Positions 16,974 to 26,332 of a stretch of 64,000 bases of DNA are shown piece by piece. This DNA comes from AC-32 sp038237925. Lineage in GTDB: Bacteria > Actinomycetota > Thermoleophilia > Gaiellales > Gaiellaceae. Position 1 is the stretch's first letter, and the number at the start of each line of letters is the position of its first letter. Both the position numbers and the translations under genes were made by a program. The notes beneath the pieces were generated by a model, which saw nothing but the letters and a program-made list of their open reading frames with translations, made no database searches and was not told the DNA's origin. Where the stretch lies: NCBI GenBank assembly GCA_038237925.1, contig JBBRYF010000010.1, positions 36,679 to 100,678 on the forward strand, in the 5' to 3' direction.

Positions 16974-18166
16974 TGCTCTTCGACCCGGCCGGGTTCGAGC
17001 CGCTCACGGACGAGCCCTGGGACGCCGAGCGGGTGCGCGCGGCTATCCGGACGATCGTCGCGGACGCGGACGCCGCGTTCGACCCTGTTGGGCTCTGGCC
17101 GGCGAACGAGTGGGACGCCTGGGGCTCGACCCCGCCGATGAAGGACCTCTACTGCGGTGCGGGAGGCGTCATCTGGGCGCTCGACGCGCTGGTCCGCCGC
17201 GGGCATGCCGAGACGGGGATCGACCTCGCCGCGGCGGCCGAGCGGACACTCGAGCTCTGGCCCGAGGCGCCGGACCTCGCCGAAGCCGAGATCGAGCTCC
17301 CGGCAGCCCGCGAGTCGTCTCTCCTGTGTGGAGAGGCAGGTCTCCTCCTCGTCAGCTGGCGTCTCGCGCCCCGCGGTGACCTCGCCGACAGGCTCCTCCA
17401 GCGGGTCCGTGAGAACCGCGACAACGAGTTCGAGGAGCTGCTGTGGGGCTCACCCGGGACGCTCCTTGTGACGCGGGCGATGCATGAATGGACCGGCGAG
17501 GAGCGCTGGCTCGAAGCGTGGCGCGAGAGCGCCGAGGCGCTCATGGCCCGCCGTGACCCCGACGGGATCTGGACGCAGCAGCTCTACGGCACCCAGGGGC
17601 GCCTCCTGGGCCCGGCGCACGGCCTGGTTGGAATCGTGCACGCGCTGCTGCAGGTCGAGAGCGAGTGGAGCGAATCGCTCCGGAGCGAGACGGCGGAGAT
17701 CCTCGGCCACGAGGCGATCGTCGAGGACGGGCTGGCGACGTGGCCGGCGGGGGCGGGCGGGCCGCTTGCTCCCGCCAGCGGGAGCGGGATCCGCCTGCAA
17801 TGGTGCCACGGTGCGCCCGGGATGGTCGCAACCGCGGCGCCGTACCTCGACGAGGAGCTCCTGCTCGCTGGCGCCGAGCTGACGTGGCGCGCGGGCGCGC
17901 ACCGCGAGGAGAAGGGCCCGGGTCTCTGCCACGGCACCTCCGGGAACGGGTACGCGCTCTTGAAGACCTTCGAGCGCACCGGAGACGAGCGCTGGCTGGA
18001 GCGGGCGCGCAGCTTTGCCGTCCACGCGCTCGGCCAGGTCGAGCGCACGCGCGCCGAGCAAGGCCACGGCCGCTACTCGCTCTTCACGGGAGACGTGGGC
18101 GTGGCGCTTTTCGCCGCAGCGTGCCTCGACGCCGACGCGCGCTTCCCGATCCTCGACGACTACTAG
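16973..18166 (+). CDS. LanC-like (LanCL) zinc protein
   Basis: A 397-residue protein with the lanthionine-cyclase fold pattern: LLCGEAGLLL near 117, WCHGAPGM (C278/H279) and GLCHGTSGNGYA (C319/H320). These supply the cysteine-cysteine-histidine zinc ligands of LanC, plus the conserved glycine repeats of its alpha/alpha barrel. The GTG start overlaps the smc stop by one base. No lanthipeptide precursor, dehydratase or transporter is near, so a bacteriocin role is unlikely. It more closely resembles the stand-alone LanC-like group that includes eukaryotic LANCLs, which add thiols to dehydrated residues. Its true substrate is unknown. Confidence 0.82.
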   Translation: MLFDPAGFEPLTDEPWDAERVRAAIRTIVADADAAFDPVGLWPANEWDAWGSTPPMKDLYCGAGGVIWALDALVRRGHAETGIDLAAAAERTLELWPEAPDLAEAEIELPAARESSLLCGEAGLLLVSWRLAPRGDLADRLLQRVRENRDNEFEELLWGSPGTLLVTRAMHEWTGEERWLEAWRESAEALMARRDPDGIWTQQLYGTQGRLLGPAHGLVGIVHALLQVESEWSESLRSETAEILGHEAIVEDGLATWPAGAGGPLAPASGSGIRLQWCHGAPGMVATAAPYLDEELLLAGAELTWRAGAHREEKGPGLCHGTSGNGYALLKTFERTGDERWLERARSFAVHALGQVERTRAEQGHGRYSLFTGDVGVALFAAACLDADARFPILDDY

Positions 18167-18169
18167 GCT
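18164..18169 (+). promoter_or_regulatory. -10 box using the LanC-like gene's stop codon
   Basis: TAGGCT starts with the stop TAG of the preceding gene and ends 6 bp before the ftsY ATG. Confidence 0.45.
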
Positions 18170-18175
18170 GCCGCG

Positions 18176-19129
18176 ATGGCACGAAGCTGGTCAGAGTTGC
18201 TCGGCGACGGCGCGGGTGCGGACGAGCAGGAGCCGCAGCGCGAGGGCATGTTCTCGCGGCTACGGGACTCGCTCGGAAAGAGCCGCCGCGCGCTGACCGA
18301 GCAGATCGCCGTCGCCGCGTTCGACCCGAACGAGACGGCGTCGTGGGAGCGGCTCGAGGAAGCCCTGATCGCCGCCGATGTCGGCGTTCCCGCGACCGCC
18401 GAGCTGGTGCAGCGGCTCGAGGCACGCGGCGATGTAGCCGGCGACCTTGCGGGCGCGCTGCAGGAGGAGGCCTCGCGGATGCTTGGCGAGCCCGCACGGC
18501 TCGAGCTGCGTGCGCAGCTGAGCGTGATCCTCGTCGTCGGCGTCAACGGCACGGGCAAGACGACGACGATCGGCAAGCTCGCTGCCAAGCTCAGCGAGCA
18601 CAAGCGGTCGGTGCTGGTCGCCGCGGCCGACACCTTCCGCGCGGCGGCCGAGGAGCAGCTCGAGATCTGGGCCAAGCGCGCGAACGCCGACTTCGTCGGC
18701 TCGGAGCGAGGAGGCGATCCGGCCGCGGTCGCGTTCGACGCGATCGGCGCGGCGCAGTCCCGCAACCGCGACGTCGTGATCGTCGATACCGCCGGCCGCC
18801 TGCACACACAGGCGAACCTGATGGAAGAGCTCGCGAAGGTGCGGCGCGTGATCGGCCAGCGGCTCGAGGGCGCGCCGCACGAGACGCTGCTCGTCGTCGA
18901 CGCGACGACCGGCCAGAACGGCCTGCAGCAGGCGCGCCTGTTCGGCCAGGCGGTCGAGGTCAGCGGGATCGTCCTGACCAAGCTCGACGGCTCGGCCAAG
19001 GGCGGGGTCGCGATCGCGATCGCCCACGAGCTCGGCCTGCCGGTGAAGCTGATCGGGATCGGCGAGGGCCTCGATGACCTGAGGCCCTTCGATCCGGACG
19101 AGTTCGCTCGCGCTCTCCTTGCCGCTTAG
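18176..19129 (+). CDS. ftsY: Signal recognition particle receptor FtsY
   Basis: A 317-residue SRP receptor GTPase that docks Ffh-bound ribosomes at the membrane. It has a short acidic A region, the N domain with EALIAADVG, then the G domain: GVNGTGKTTT near 122-131, DTFRAAAEEQL, DTAGRLHTQ and TKLDGSAKGG. The absence of a long A domain is usual in actinobacteria. Its stop overlaps tail to tail with the dodecin gene (TTAG). Confidence 0.96.
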   Translation: MARSWSELLGDGAGADEQEPQREGMFSRLRDSLGKSRRALTEQIAVAAFDPNETASWERLEEALIAADVGVPATAELVQRLEARGDVAGDLAGALQEEASRMLGEPARLELRAQLSVILVVGVNGTGKTTTIGKLAAKLSEHKRSVLVAAADTFRAAAEEQLEIWAKRANADFVGSERGGDPAAVAFDAIGAAQSRNRDVVIVDTAGRLHTQANLMEELAKVRRVIGQRLEGAPHETLLVVDATTGQNGLQQARLFGQAVEVSGIVLTKLDGSAKGGVAIAIAHELGLPVKLIGIGEGLDDLRPFDPDEFARALLAA

Positions 19130-19335
19130 CTGCGTTGGACCGCGAACGCGATGTTCACCGTCGTGCGGTACTCGCTGATGCGCTCGCCCTCGACGAGGGC
19201 GCTCATCGAGACGACGTCGGCGCCCGTAATCCCGAGCACGGTCTTCGCCGCCTCCTGAACGGCTGCATCCGCGGCCTTGGCGAAGCTCTCCGGGGACGAG
19301 CCGATGATCGTGATCACTTTCGCGATGTCTGCCAT
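19126..19335 (-). CDS. Dodecin family flavin-binding protein
   Basis: A 69-residue dodecin-like protein with the ITIIGSSPESFAKAADAAV start and a C-terminal YRTTVNIAFAV strand. Dodecins form hollow dodecamers that store flavins or coenzyme A. A Shine-Dalgarno AAAGGAG precedes the ATG. It lies just downstream of the yihY-type gene on the same strand. Confidence 0.85.
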   Translation of the reverse strand: MADIAKVITIIGSSPESFAKAADAAVQEAAKTVLGITGADVVSMSALVEGERISEYRTTVNIAFAVQRS

Positions 19336-19353
19336 GTCGCTCCTTTCAGTGGG

Positions 19354-20199
19354 TTACCTGGCGATTCCGAGCAGCTGCAGCACGCCGGTCTCGCCCTCGG
19401 TGGCGTCCTGGCGCAAGAGCTCGTCGAGCTCGACGCCCAGTAGGAAGATGATCGACGAGGTGTACACGTAGCCGGCGAGCACGAGGAAGACGCCGAGGCT
19501 GCCGGTCGCAGTCTTGAAGCTCAGCACCTGTGTGACGAGCAGCTTGAACACCATCGAGCTGGCCACCCAGGCGAGGATCACGAGCAGCGAGCCGCCTGTC
19601 ACCCACTTCTTCGAGCGCGACTCGACGGGCCCGAAGTGAGCGAGCATGGCAACGGCCAGCACCAACAGCACCCCGGCCACGAGCCAGCGGCCGAGCGCGA
19701 CCACGACCTGAAGCGCTCCGTGCTTCGCGAGCGCGGGAGCGGCCAGCACCGCGAGCGCGACGCCCACCACGCACACGGCGACCACGGCGGCGAGCGCAAA
19801 CGAGAGCGGGAACCGCACCTTCCAGGACCGCGTCTCCTCGGAGCCGTAGATGACGTTCGTGGACGACATCACGGCTCTGACGGAGCCCGAGATGTACCAG
19901 AGGGCGACGACCGTGGCGAACACGATCAGCCCCGTCGAGTCCGTCGAGAAGATCTTCTCCACCGCCACGTCGATCGCGTGCGCGGTGGCCGGCTGAACGT
20001 GCGACTGCAACCGAGGCAGCATCGTCTGCTTCCACACGTGCTGCTGGCCGACCGCGCCGAGCAGCGCCAGCCCCAGCAGCGTCAGCGGCACGAGCGCCTT
20101 CAGGACCGCGAAGGCGATCGCGCTCGCATGGTCGAGCAGCGCGTGCTCGTCGAAGAGGTCGACCCAGAGGTTGACGAACTTCCGCAAGCGATCCTTCAT
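19354..20199 (-). CDS. YihY/BrkB-family integral membrane protein
   Basis: A 281-residue membrane protein with about six hydrophobic segments and the BrkB features: an early FDEHALLDHASAIAFAVL, a loop with VMSSTNVIYGSEETRSW, and a late TGSLGVFLVLAGYVYTSSI. The family was once annotated as RNase BN and is now thought of as an envelope protein of unknown role. It is divergent from ffh with 44 bases between the starts. Confidence 0.85.
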   Translation of the reverse strand: MKDRLRKFVNLWVDLFDEHALLDHASAIAFAVLKALVPLTLLGLALLGAVGQQHVWKQTMLPRLQSHVQPATAHAIDVAVEKIFSTDSTGLIVFATVVALWYISGSVRAVMSSTNVIYGSEETRSWKVRFPLSFALAAVVAVCVVGVALAVLAAPALAKHGALQVVVALGRWLVAGVLLVLAVAMLAHFGPVESRSKKWVTGGSLLVILAWVASSMVFKLLVTQVLSFKTATGSLGVFLVLAGYVYTSSIIFLLGVELDELLRQDATEGETGVLQLLGIAR

Positions 20200-20229
20200 G
20201 CGCGTCGCCTACCCGAAAAGGCCCGCGGC

Positions 20230-20235
20230 TAGACT
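20230..20235 (+). promoter_or_regulatory. -10 box of leaderless ffh
   Basis: TAGACT ends 8 bp before the ffh GTG. The opposite-strand yihY-type gene shows no matching box in the same gap. Confidence 0.55.
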
Positions 20236-20243
20236 GGCTGGCC

Positions 20244-21635
<1,392 letters not shown>

Positions 21636-21638
21636 CGG

Positions 21639-21884
21639 TTGGCAGTCAAGCTGAGGTTGACCCGCGTAGGGTCGAAGAAGAACCCGGTCTACCGCATCGT
21701 CGCGGCGGACTCACGCTCGCCGCGCGACGGCAAGTTCCTGGAGATCCTCGGTCGGTACAACCCGCAGACCGACCCGTCGACGATCGAGTTCGACGAGGAG
21801 CGGGTGCGGGACTGGATCTCGAAGGGCGCGCAGCCCTCGAACACGGTGCAGAAACTGCTGAAGGCCAAGAACTTCGGTGGTTGA
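21639..21884 (+). CDS. rpsP: 30S ribosomal protein S16 (TTG start)
   Basis: An 81-residue S16 with the standard AVKLRLTRVGSKKNPVYRIV opening and the RYNPQTDPS motif. The start is TTG at 21639, preceded at normal distance by the GGAGG that lies across the end of ffh. The stop overlaps the start of the KH-domain gene. It is the classic neighbour of ffh. Confidence 0.96.
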   Translation: MAVKLRLTRVGSKKNPVYRIVAADSRSPRDGKFLEILGRYNPQTDPSTIEFDEERVRDWISKGAQPSNTVQKLLKAKNFGG

Positions 21885-22107
21885 GATCGTCGAGTACTTG
21901 GTTCGCCGCCTGGTCGACGAACCCGACGCGGTGCGCGTCGAGGAGATCGAGCGCGACGGCGACACGGTGCTCCAGCTCCACGTCGCCAAGGACGACGTGG
22001 GCAAGGTGATCGGCCGCCAGGGGCGCCTCGCGCGGGCGCTGCGCACGATCGTCCGCGCGTCCGCCGGCCGGCGTGAGGGGCGGACGCTGCTCGAGATCGT
22101 CGAGTGA
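21877..22107 (+). CDS. khpA: KH-domain RNA-binding protein KhpA
   Basis: A 76-residue single KH domain with the RNA-gripping loop VIGRQGRLARALRT. KhpA, with KhpB/Jag, is a global RNA-binding protein in Gram-positive bacteria. The GTG start lies inside the rpsP end (8-base overlap), which indicates coupling. The usual next gene, rimM, is displaced here by a phosphoesterase gene and two hairpin-rich gaps. Confidence 0.93.
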   Translation: MVEIVEYLVRRLVDEPDAVRVEEIERDGDTVLQLHVAKDDVGKVIGRQGRLARALRTIVRASAGRREGRTLLEIVE

Positions 22108-22143
22108 GCGCCTCTCCCGGCAATGATCACCCGGCTCCCGCCC

Positions 22144-22233
22144 GCTAGCACACGGCGCCAGAGCCCACCCTCGTCCTTATGCGGGCGTCCGGCCCGCACT
22201 GCGGACGAGTGCGGCCTCTGGCTTGGTGCTAGC
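22144..22233. repeat. 90-bp nested inverted-repeat element
   Basis: Four nested perfect stems share one centre: 22144-22151/22226-22233 (GCTAGCAC), 22157-22163/22216-22222, 22171-22176/22203-22208 and 22181-22186/22192-22197. The element fills most of the gap between khpA and the phosphoesterase. It could end the ffh operon, fold as a small RNA, or be a mobile hairpin element; the sequence alone does not say. Confidence 0.75.
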
Positions 22234-22271
22234 GACCGCGAGCTCGAGCATCATCACCGGAAGAGGCGCTG

Positions 22272-22964
22272 ATGCGCGTCGCCGCGCTCTACGACATCCA
22301 CGGGAACCTCCCGGCACTCGAGGTGGTGCTTGCAGAGGTCGAGCGCGAGCGTGTGGACGCGATCGTGATCGGCGGTGACATCGCGGCCGGGCCGCCGGAG
22401 CCGCGCGAGGTCGTCGAGCTCCTGCGCTCGCTGCCGACCGCGTACTGCATCCGCGGCAACGCCGACCGGCTCCGTGACCCGGAGTTCGCCGAGGACGAAG
22501 GCCTTGCCTGGCTGCTCCAGCGGCTCGACGAGGAGCAGGCCGACTGGCTCGTCGGCCTGCCGTTCTCCGTCGTCCTCGACGACACGCTCTACGTCCACGC
22601 CACACCGGTCGACGACACGACGATCGTCACCGAGGTGACCACGGACGAGAAGCTCGCAGACCTGCTGCGCGACGTCGCGCAGGGTCGTGTCGTCGCGGGC
22701 CACACGCACATGCAGCTCGAGCGGCGTGTGGGGGACAGGCTCTTCGTCAACGCGGGCAGCGTCGGCTGGCCGTACGAGGGGCGGCCGGGCGCGTACTGGG
22801 CGATCCTCGACGAGGGGGTCGAGCTGCGGCGCACCGACTACGACCGCGAGCGCGCGGCGGAGCTCGTGCGCCAATCGGGCCACCCGCGCGCCGACGAGAT
22901 CGCGGCGGAGAACATCCTCGTCTCAGCGCCCAGGGCAGAAGCGCTGGCCGTCTTCGGCGGATGA
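22272..22964 (+). CDS. Metallophosphoesterase (YfcE-like)
   Basis: A 230-residue calcineurin-like phosphoesterase with the metal-binding series DIHGN near residues 8-12, GGDIAAGP, RGNAD, and GHTHMQ toward the end, followed by NAGSVG. Such proteins hydrolyse phosphodiesters or phosphomonoesters; the substrate is not predictable. The ATG has a purine-rich GGAAGAGG upstream. It interrupts the usual khpA-rimM adjacency. Confidence 0.88.
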   Translation: MRVAALYDIHGNLPALEVVLAEVERERVDAIVIGGDIAAGPPEPREVVELLRSLPTAYCIRGNADRLRDPEFAEDEGLAWLLQRLDEEQADWLVGLPFSVVLDDTLYVHATPVDDTTIVTEVTTDEKLADLLRDVAQGRVVAGHTHMQLERRVGDRLFVNAGSVGWPYEGRPGAYWAILDEGVELRRTDYDRERAAELVRQSGHPRADEIAAENILVSAPRAEALAVFGG

Positions 22965-22989
22965 CCGTCGCTCGCCTCCGGCTCACTCC

Positions 22990-23016
22990 CGCGGGGGAAA
23001 CCGTGTTTCTCCCGCG
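22990..23016. repeat. 12-bp hairpin before rimM
   Basis: Bases 22990-23001 pair with 23005-23016 over 12 positions with one G-U pair and a 3-base loop. It is 26 bases past the phosphoesterase stop and could act as its terminator, although no T-run follows. Confidence 0.5.
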
Positions 23017-23066
23017 AGCCCCCTTCTGCTTCCGAGTGGGCCGCGGCTCCGCCGAGGATTGCCCGC

Positions 23067-23088
23067 GGGGGAACCTCCCGGTTCCCCC
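23067..23088. repeat. 9-bp hairpin before rimM
   Basis: GGGGGAACC at 23067-23075 and GGTTCCCCC at 23080-23088 form a perfect 9-bp stem with a TCCC loop. The arm repeats the GCGGGGGAA core of the hairpin at 22990. No promoter-like hexamer is visible before rimM, so the two hairpins may shape a leader. Confidence 0.5.
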
Positions 23089-23124
23089 CAAGCTCCTTCC
23101 ACACGCTCACCGGCCGGTCGGCCG

Positions 23125-23589
23125 ATGAGCGACCTCGTCCGGGTCGGTCGGGTCGGCAAGACCCACGGCCTCGACGGCTCGTTCTTCGTCGAGCAGGCCA
23201 GCGAAGACCCGAAACGGTTCGCCCGCGACGCAACGCTGCACGTCGACGGCGAGCCCGCGAAGGTCGTCGCCTCGAAGCGCTCGCGCGGCCGGCCGGTGAT
23301 CAGGCTCGACCGCGAGGCGCCGCGCGGGGCCGAGCTCGCCGTTCCGCGCGAGGAGCTGCCGGCGCCCGGCGAGGACGAGTACTACGAGTTCCAGCTCGTC
23401 GGGCTCGCGGTCGAGGAGGAGGGCGGCCGCCCGCTCGGACGGGTGAGCGCAGTGCTTCCAGGCCCCGCGAACGACGCGCTCGAGCTCGATACCGGCCTCC
23501 TGCTGCCGCTTGTCGGCGCCTGCGTTCAGAAGGTGGACCTCGACGCAGGCAGAATCCAGATCGCGCAGGGCTTCGCAGAGCCCAGCTAA
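23125..23589 (+). CDS. rimM: Ribosome maturation factor RimM
   Basis: A 154-residue 30S assembly factor that binds S19. It has the RimM N-domain VGRVGKTHGLDGSFFV and a PRC-barrel C-domain with EYYEFQLVGLAV and LLPLVGACV. It starts at an ATG that gives normal length; no clear ribosome binding site is seen. It is followed 20 bases later by trmD, as expected. Confidence 0.93.
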   Translation: MSDLVRVGRVGKTHGLDGSFFVEQASEDPKRFARDATLHVDGEPAKVVASKRSRGRPVIRLDREAPRGAELAVPREELPAPGEDEYYEFQLVGLAVEEEGGRPLGRVSAVLPGPANDALELDTGLLLPLVGACVQKVDLDAGRIQIAQGFAEPS

Positions 23590-23609
23590 CCTGGTTTGCG
23601 GCCCGTCCC

Positions 23610-24269
23610 TTGCAGCTCGACGTCTTCACTCTCCTTCCTCACGCGTTCGCCTGGCTCACGGAGCAGCGTCCGGTCGCTGCCGTGCTCGGCGGCGAGCTCG
23701 ACCTGCGGCTGCTCAACTACCGCGACCACACGCCGCTCACCGGCGGCCAGGTGGACGACGAGCCGTACGGAGGCGGCGCGGGAATGGTGCTGCGTGTGGA
23801 CGTGGTCGCCGCCGCCCTCGACGCCGTCTACGGCGGCCAGCCGGAACACCGCGTCGTCGCGCTCACGCCGCAGGGCCGCCAGCTGTCGCAGGACGTCGTC
23901 GAAGAGCTCGCGCAGGAAGAGCGCCTGACGCTCCTCTCGGCGCGTTTCGAAGGCTTCGACGAGCGCGCGCTGATCCACCTCGCCGCGGACGCGATCTCGA
24001 TCGGGCCGTACGTCCTCTCGGGCGGCGAGCTGCCTGCGATGGTGCTCGTCGATGCGATCTCGCGCCGCCTGCCCGGGGCGCTAGGCAGCGAGGAGTCCGG
24101 TCTTGTCGAGAGCTTCTCCGCCGAGCTCGAGGGTGGGCTCGAGTACCCTCACTACACGCGCCCGGCGGAGTTCAGGGGCTGGCGGGTGCCTGACGTCCTC
24201 CTCTCGGGGGACCACAGGAGAATCGACGAATGGCGGAAGGAACAGAGTCGTCTGAGGACGGGGTCGTGA
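23610..24269 (+). CDS. trmD: tRNA (guanine(37)-N1)-methyltransferase (TTG start)
   Basis: A 219-residue SPOUT-class enzyme that methylates G37 of tRNAs reading CNN/GGG codons. It shows the trefoil-knot motifs YVLSGGELPAMVL and EYPHYTRPAEFRGWRVP and the DEPYGGGAGMVL loop. TTG at 23610 gives the standard N-terminus QLDVFTLLP. Its end overlaps the first signal peptidase gene by 40 bases. Confidence 0.95.
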   Translation: MQLDVFTLLPHAFAWLTEQRPVAAVLGGELDLRLLNYRDHTPLTGGQVDDEPYGGGAGMVLRVDVVAAALDAVYGGQPEHRVVALTPQGRQLSQDVVEELAQEERLTLLSARFEGFDERALIHLAADAISIGPYVLSGGELPAMVLVDAISRRLPGALGSEESGLVESFSAELEGGLEYPHYTRPAEFRGWRVPDVLLSGDHRRIDEWRKEQSRLRTGS

Positions 24270-24982
24270 GCGGCGACGGCTTCGACGACCGCCCGAGCGG
24301 CGACTACCGAACGGAGTACCCGCCGCCGCGGTATCCGCCGCTGATCCAGCCTTCCGAGCAGCAGAGCCGCCACTCGCGCAACCCGCTGGATCGCATGACC
24401 GCCGGCCTGCCGCGTCCCTGGCGGATCGCGATCGACTGGATCGTGACCATCGCAGGGGCGATCGGGATCGTGCTCGCGATCAAGGCGTGGGTCGTGAACC
24501 CGTACCGGATCCCGTCGTCGTCGATGGAGCCGACGCTGCACTGCGCCCGGCCCGGCCAGGGCTGCGAGGCGAGGCTCTCGGACCGCGTGCTCGCGAACCG
24601 CTTCATCTACCATTTCCGCAGCCCGCACCGCGGTGAGATCGTCGTCTTCAACACCCCGCCCGCGGCGCAGGAGATGTGCGGCGCGAGCGGCACCTTCGTC
24701 AAGCGCCTGATCGGGCTCCCCGGTGAGACCGTCACCGAGCACGACGGCGGCAACGTCTTCATCAACGACACGCAGCTGAAGGAGCCCTACCTCAAGGCTG
24801 ACCGTCGTTCCCGCGACTCGACGACCGGGACGTGGCACGTGCCGAAGGGCGAGTACTTCTTCATGGGCGACAACCGCGGCGAGTCGTGCGACTCCCGCCG
24901 CTGGGGCTCCGTCCCGCGGAAGAACCTGATCGGCAAGGTCTTCGCGACGTACTGGCCGCCGAACCGCGTCGCGCTGCACTGA
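24230..24982 (+). CDS. lepB: Signal peptidase I (first copy)
   Basis: A 250-residue membrane serine protease that removes Sec and Tat signal peptides. An acidic/Pro-rich cytoplasmic tail (1-60) precedes one transmembrane helix (about 65-87). The catalytic Ser lies in PSSSMEPTL near 98 and the catalytic Lys in TFVKRLIGLPGE near 157, with the box E motif MGDNRGESCDSR near the end. The gene begins inside trmD and ends overlapping the second copy as CTGA. Confidence 0.94.
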   Translation: MAEGTESSEDGVVSGDGFDDRPSGDYRTEYPPPRYPPLIQPSEQQSRHSRNPLDRMTAGLPRPWRIAIDWIVTIAGAIGIVLAIKAWVVNPYRIPSSSMEPTLHCARPGQGCEARLSDRVLANRFIYHFRSPHRGEIVVFNTPPAAQEMCGASGTFVKRLIGLPGETVTEHDGGNVFINDTQLKEPYLKADRRSRDSTTGTWHVPKGEYFFMGDNRGESCDSRRWGSVPRKNLIGKVFATYWPPNRVALH

Positions 24983-25672
24983 GCAACCCGCTTGACCGAC
25001 TGACGGGAGGGCTGCCGCGGCCGTGGCGGATCGCGATCGACTGGATTGTCACGGCCGCCGTTGCGATCGGGATCGTGCTCGCCGTGAAGGCGTGGGTCGT
25101 GAACCCGTACCGGATCCCGTCTGCCTCGATGGAACCGACGCTGCACTGCGCGCGACCGGATCAGGACTGCGAGGCGCGCTTCTCCGACTGCGTGCTAGCC
25201 GACCGCTTCATCTACCGCTTCCGCGACCCGCACCGCGGCGAGATCGTCGTCTTCGAGACACCGAAGGCCGCCGCGCGCGACTGCGGCGCCAGCGGCACCT
25301 TCGTCAAGCGCCTGGTCGGCCTCCCGGGGGAGACCGTCCACGAGGACGACAAGGGCTTCATCTGGGTCGACCATAAGAAGCTGCGCGAGCCGTACGTCCA
25401 GGCGAAGCGCCGTGCCGAGGACACGACCAACCGCGAGCAGATCTGGCGCGTGCCCGCCGGCTCGTACTTCTTCATGGGCGACAACCGCGGCGAGTCGTGC
25501 GACTCGCGCCGCTGGGGCAGCGTGCCGCGCGGGAACCCTGATCGGGCCGGTGTTCATGACCTACTGGCCGCCGGCCCGGATCTCGCTGCGCACGATCCTG
25601 CCGGGAGCGCCGCTGCTCGGTCTCCTGCTGCTCGTGCCACGGCGCCGTCGAAGGCGCTCGGGCGTGCGCTAG
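24979..25672 (+). pseudogene. lepB: Signal peptidase I (second copy, frameshifted near 25534, CTG start)
   Basis: A tandem duplicate of the preceding lepB, very similar at DNA level around the membrane helix and active site. Ser is in PSASMEPTL, Lys in TFVKRLVGLPGE, and MGDNRGESCDSR is retained. After SVPRGN the frame is broken. The first copy has AACCTGATC where this copy has an extra C; removing it continues as LIGPVFMTYWPP and a second hydrophobic tail to a stop at 25672. The start appears to be CTG at 24979, overlapping the first copy's TGA. Either a functional gene with a base-call error or a decaying duplicate. Confidence 0.75.
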
Positions 25673-25702
25673 CATTCCGCGTCGGCCTCCGGGCCTCTTT
25701 CT

Positions 25703-26278
25703 ATGAGCCGTGTGATCGAAAGCATCGAGCAGCGCCAGCTGCGGACGAACCTGCCGCCGTTCAAGGCGGGAGACACGGTGCGCGTCCACTTCCAGGTGAT
25801 CGAGGGCCAACGCCGCCGCGTCCAGGTGTTCGAGGGCGTCGTGCTCAAGCGCCAGGGGGCGGGGGCCCGCGAGACCTTCACGGTGCGCAAGCAGTCGTTC
25901 GGGGTGGGGGTGGAGCGGACGTTCCCGGTGCACTCCCCGAAGATCGAGCGCATCGAGGTGACCGCGATCGGCGACGTAAACCGCGCGAAGCTCTACTACC
26001 TGCGCGGGAAGGTCGGCAAACGTGCGCGCGTGCGTGCAAAGCGCGGCGTGGCGCTGCCGGACTCGGAGCTGCTCGTGGGGACCGCACCGCCCGAGGAAGA
26101 GGCGGCTGAGGACGAAGCCGCACCCGAGGCGGAGGCAGAAGCTCCCGTCGAGGACGCCGAGCCGGAGGCTGAGGAGCCGACGGCGGAAGAGCCTCCCGCT
26201 GAGGAGCCGACGGCGGAAGAGCCGGGCCCCGAGCCCGAGTCGGCGGTCGAGCCCGAGCCAGAGCCGGTCAAGGAGTAA
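25703..26278 (+). CDS. rplS: 50S ribosomal protein L19 with acidic C-terminal tail
   Basis: L19 contacts the 30S subunit at a bridge. Residues 1-115 are a normal L19 (SIEQRQLRTNLPPFKAGDTV, GVGVERTFPVHSP, KLYYLRGKVGKRARV). A further 76 residues follow, almost only Glu, Ala, Pro and Asp, including a repeated AEEPTAEEP unit. The family normally ends near 115. The tail must extend from the ribosome surface and is likely disordered. The gene lies downstream of lepB; no Shine-Dalgarno is evident. Confidence 0.94.
   Translation: MSRVIESIEQRQLRTNLPPFKAGDTVRVHFQVIEGQRRRVQVFEGVVLKRQGAGARETFTVRKQSFGVGVERTFPVHSPKIERIEVTAIGDVNRAKLYYLRGKVGKRARVRAKRGVALPDSELLVGTAPPEEEAAEDEAAPEAEAEAPVEDAEPEAEEPTAEEPPAEEPTAEEPGPEPESAVEPEPEPVKE
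26168..26223 (+). repeat. Tandem 26-bp direct repeat inside rplS
   Basis: The 26 bases at 26168-26193 recur exactly at 26198-26223, a 30-bp period in frame with the coding region, encoding AEEPTAEEP twice. It shows how the acidic tail grew and may vary in copy number between strains. Confidence 0.85.
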
Positions 26279-26319
26279 CGAAAGCGTCACGATCGTTGGG
26301 CGTCGGCTGAGCGCGGCGC

Positions 26320-26325
26320 TATCCT
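26320..26325 (+). promoter_or_regulatory. -10 box of leaderless rnhB
   Basis: TATCCT ends 7 bp before the rnhB GTG. Confidence 0.5.
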
Positions 26326-26332
26326 CGCGGCC

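Noticed and set aside
16973..18166. Lanthipeptide biosynthetic gene cluster
   Set aside because: Only the cyclase-like protein is present. Neighbours are smc and ftsY; there is no precursor peptide, dehydratase or exporter.
22144..22233. tRNA gene
   Set aside because: The stems are nested on one axis rather than a cloverleaf, and no T-loop GTTC or CCA-type end is seen.
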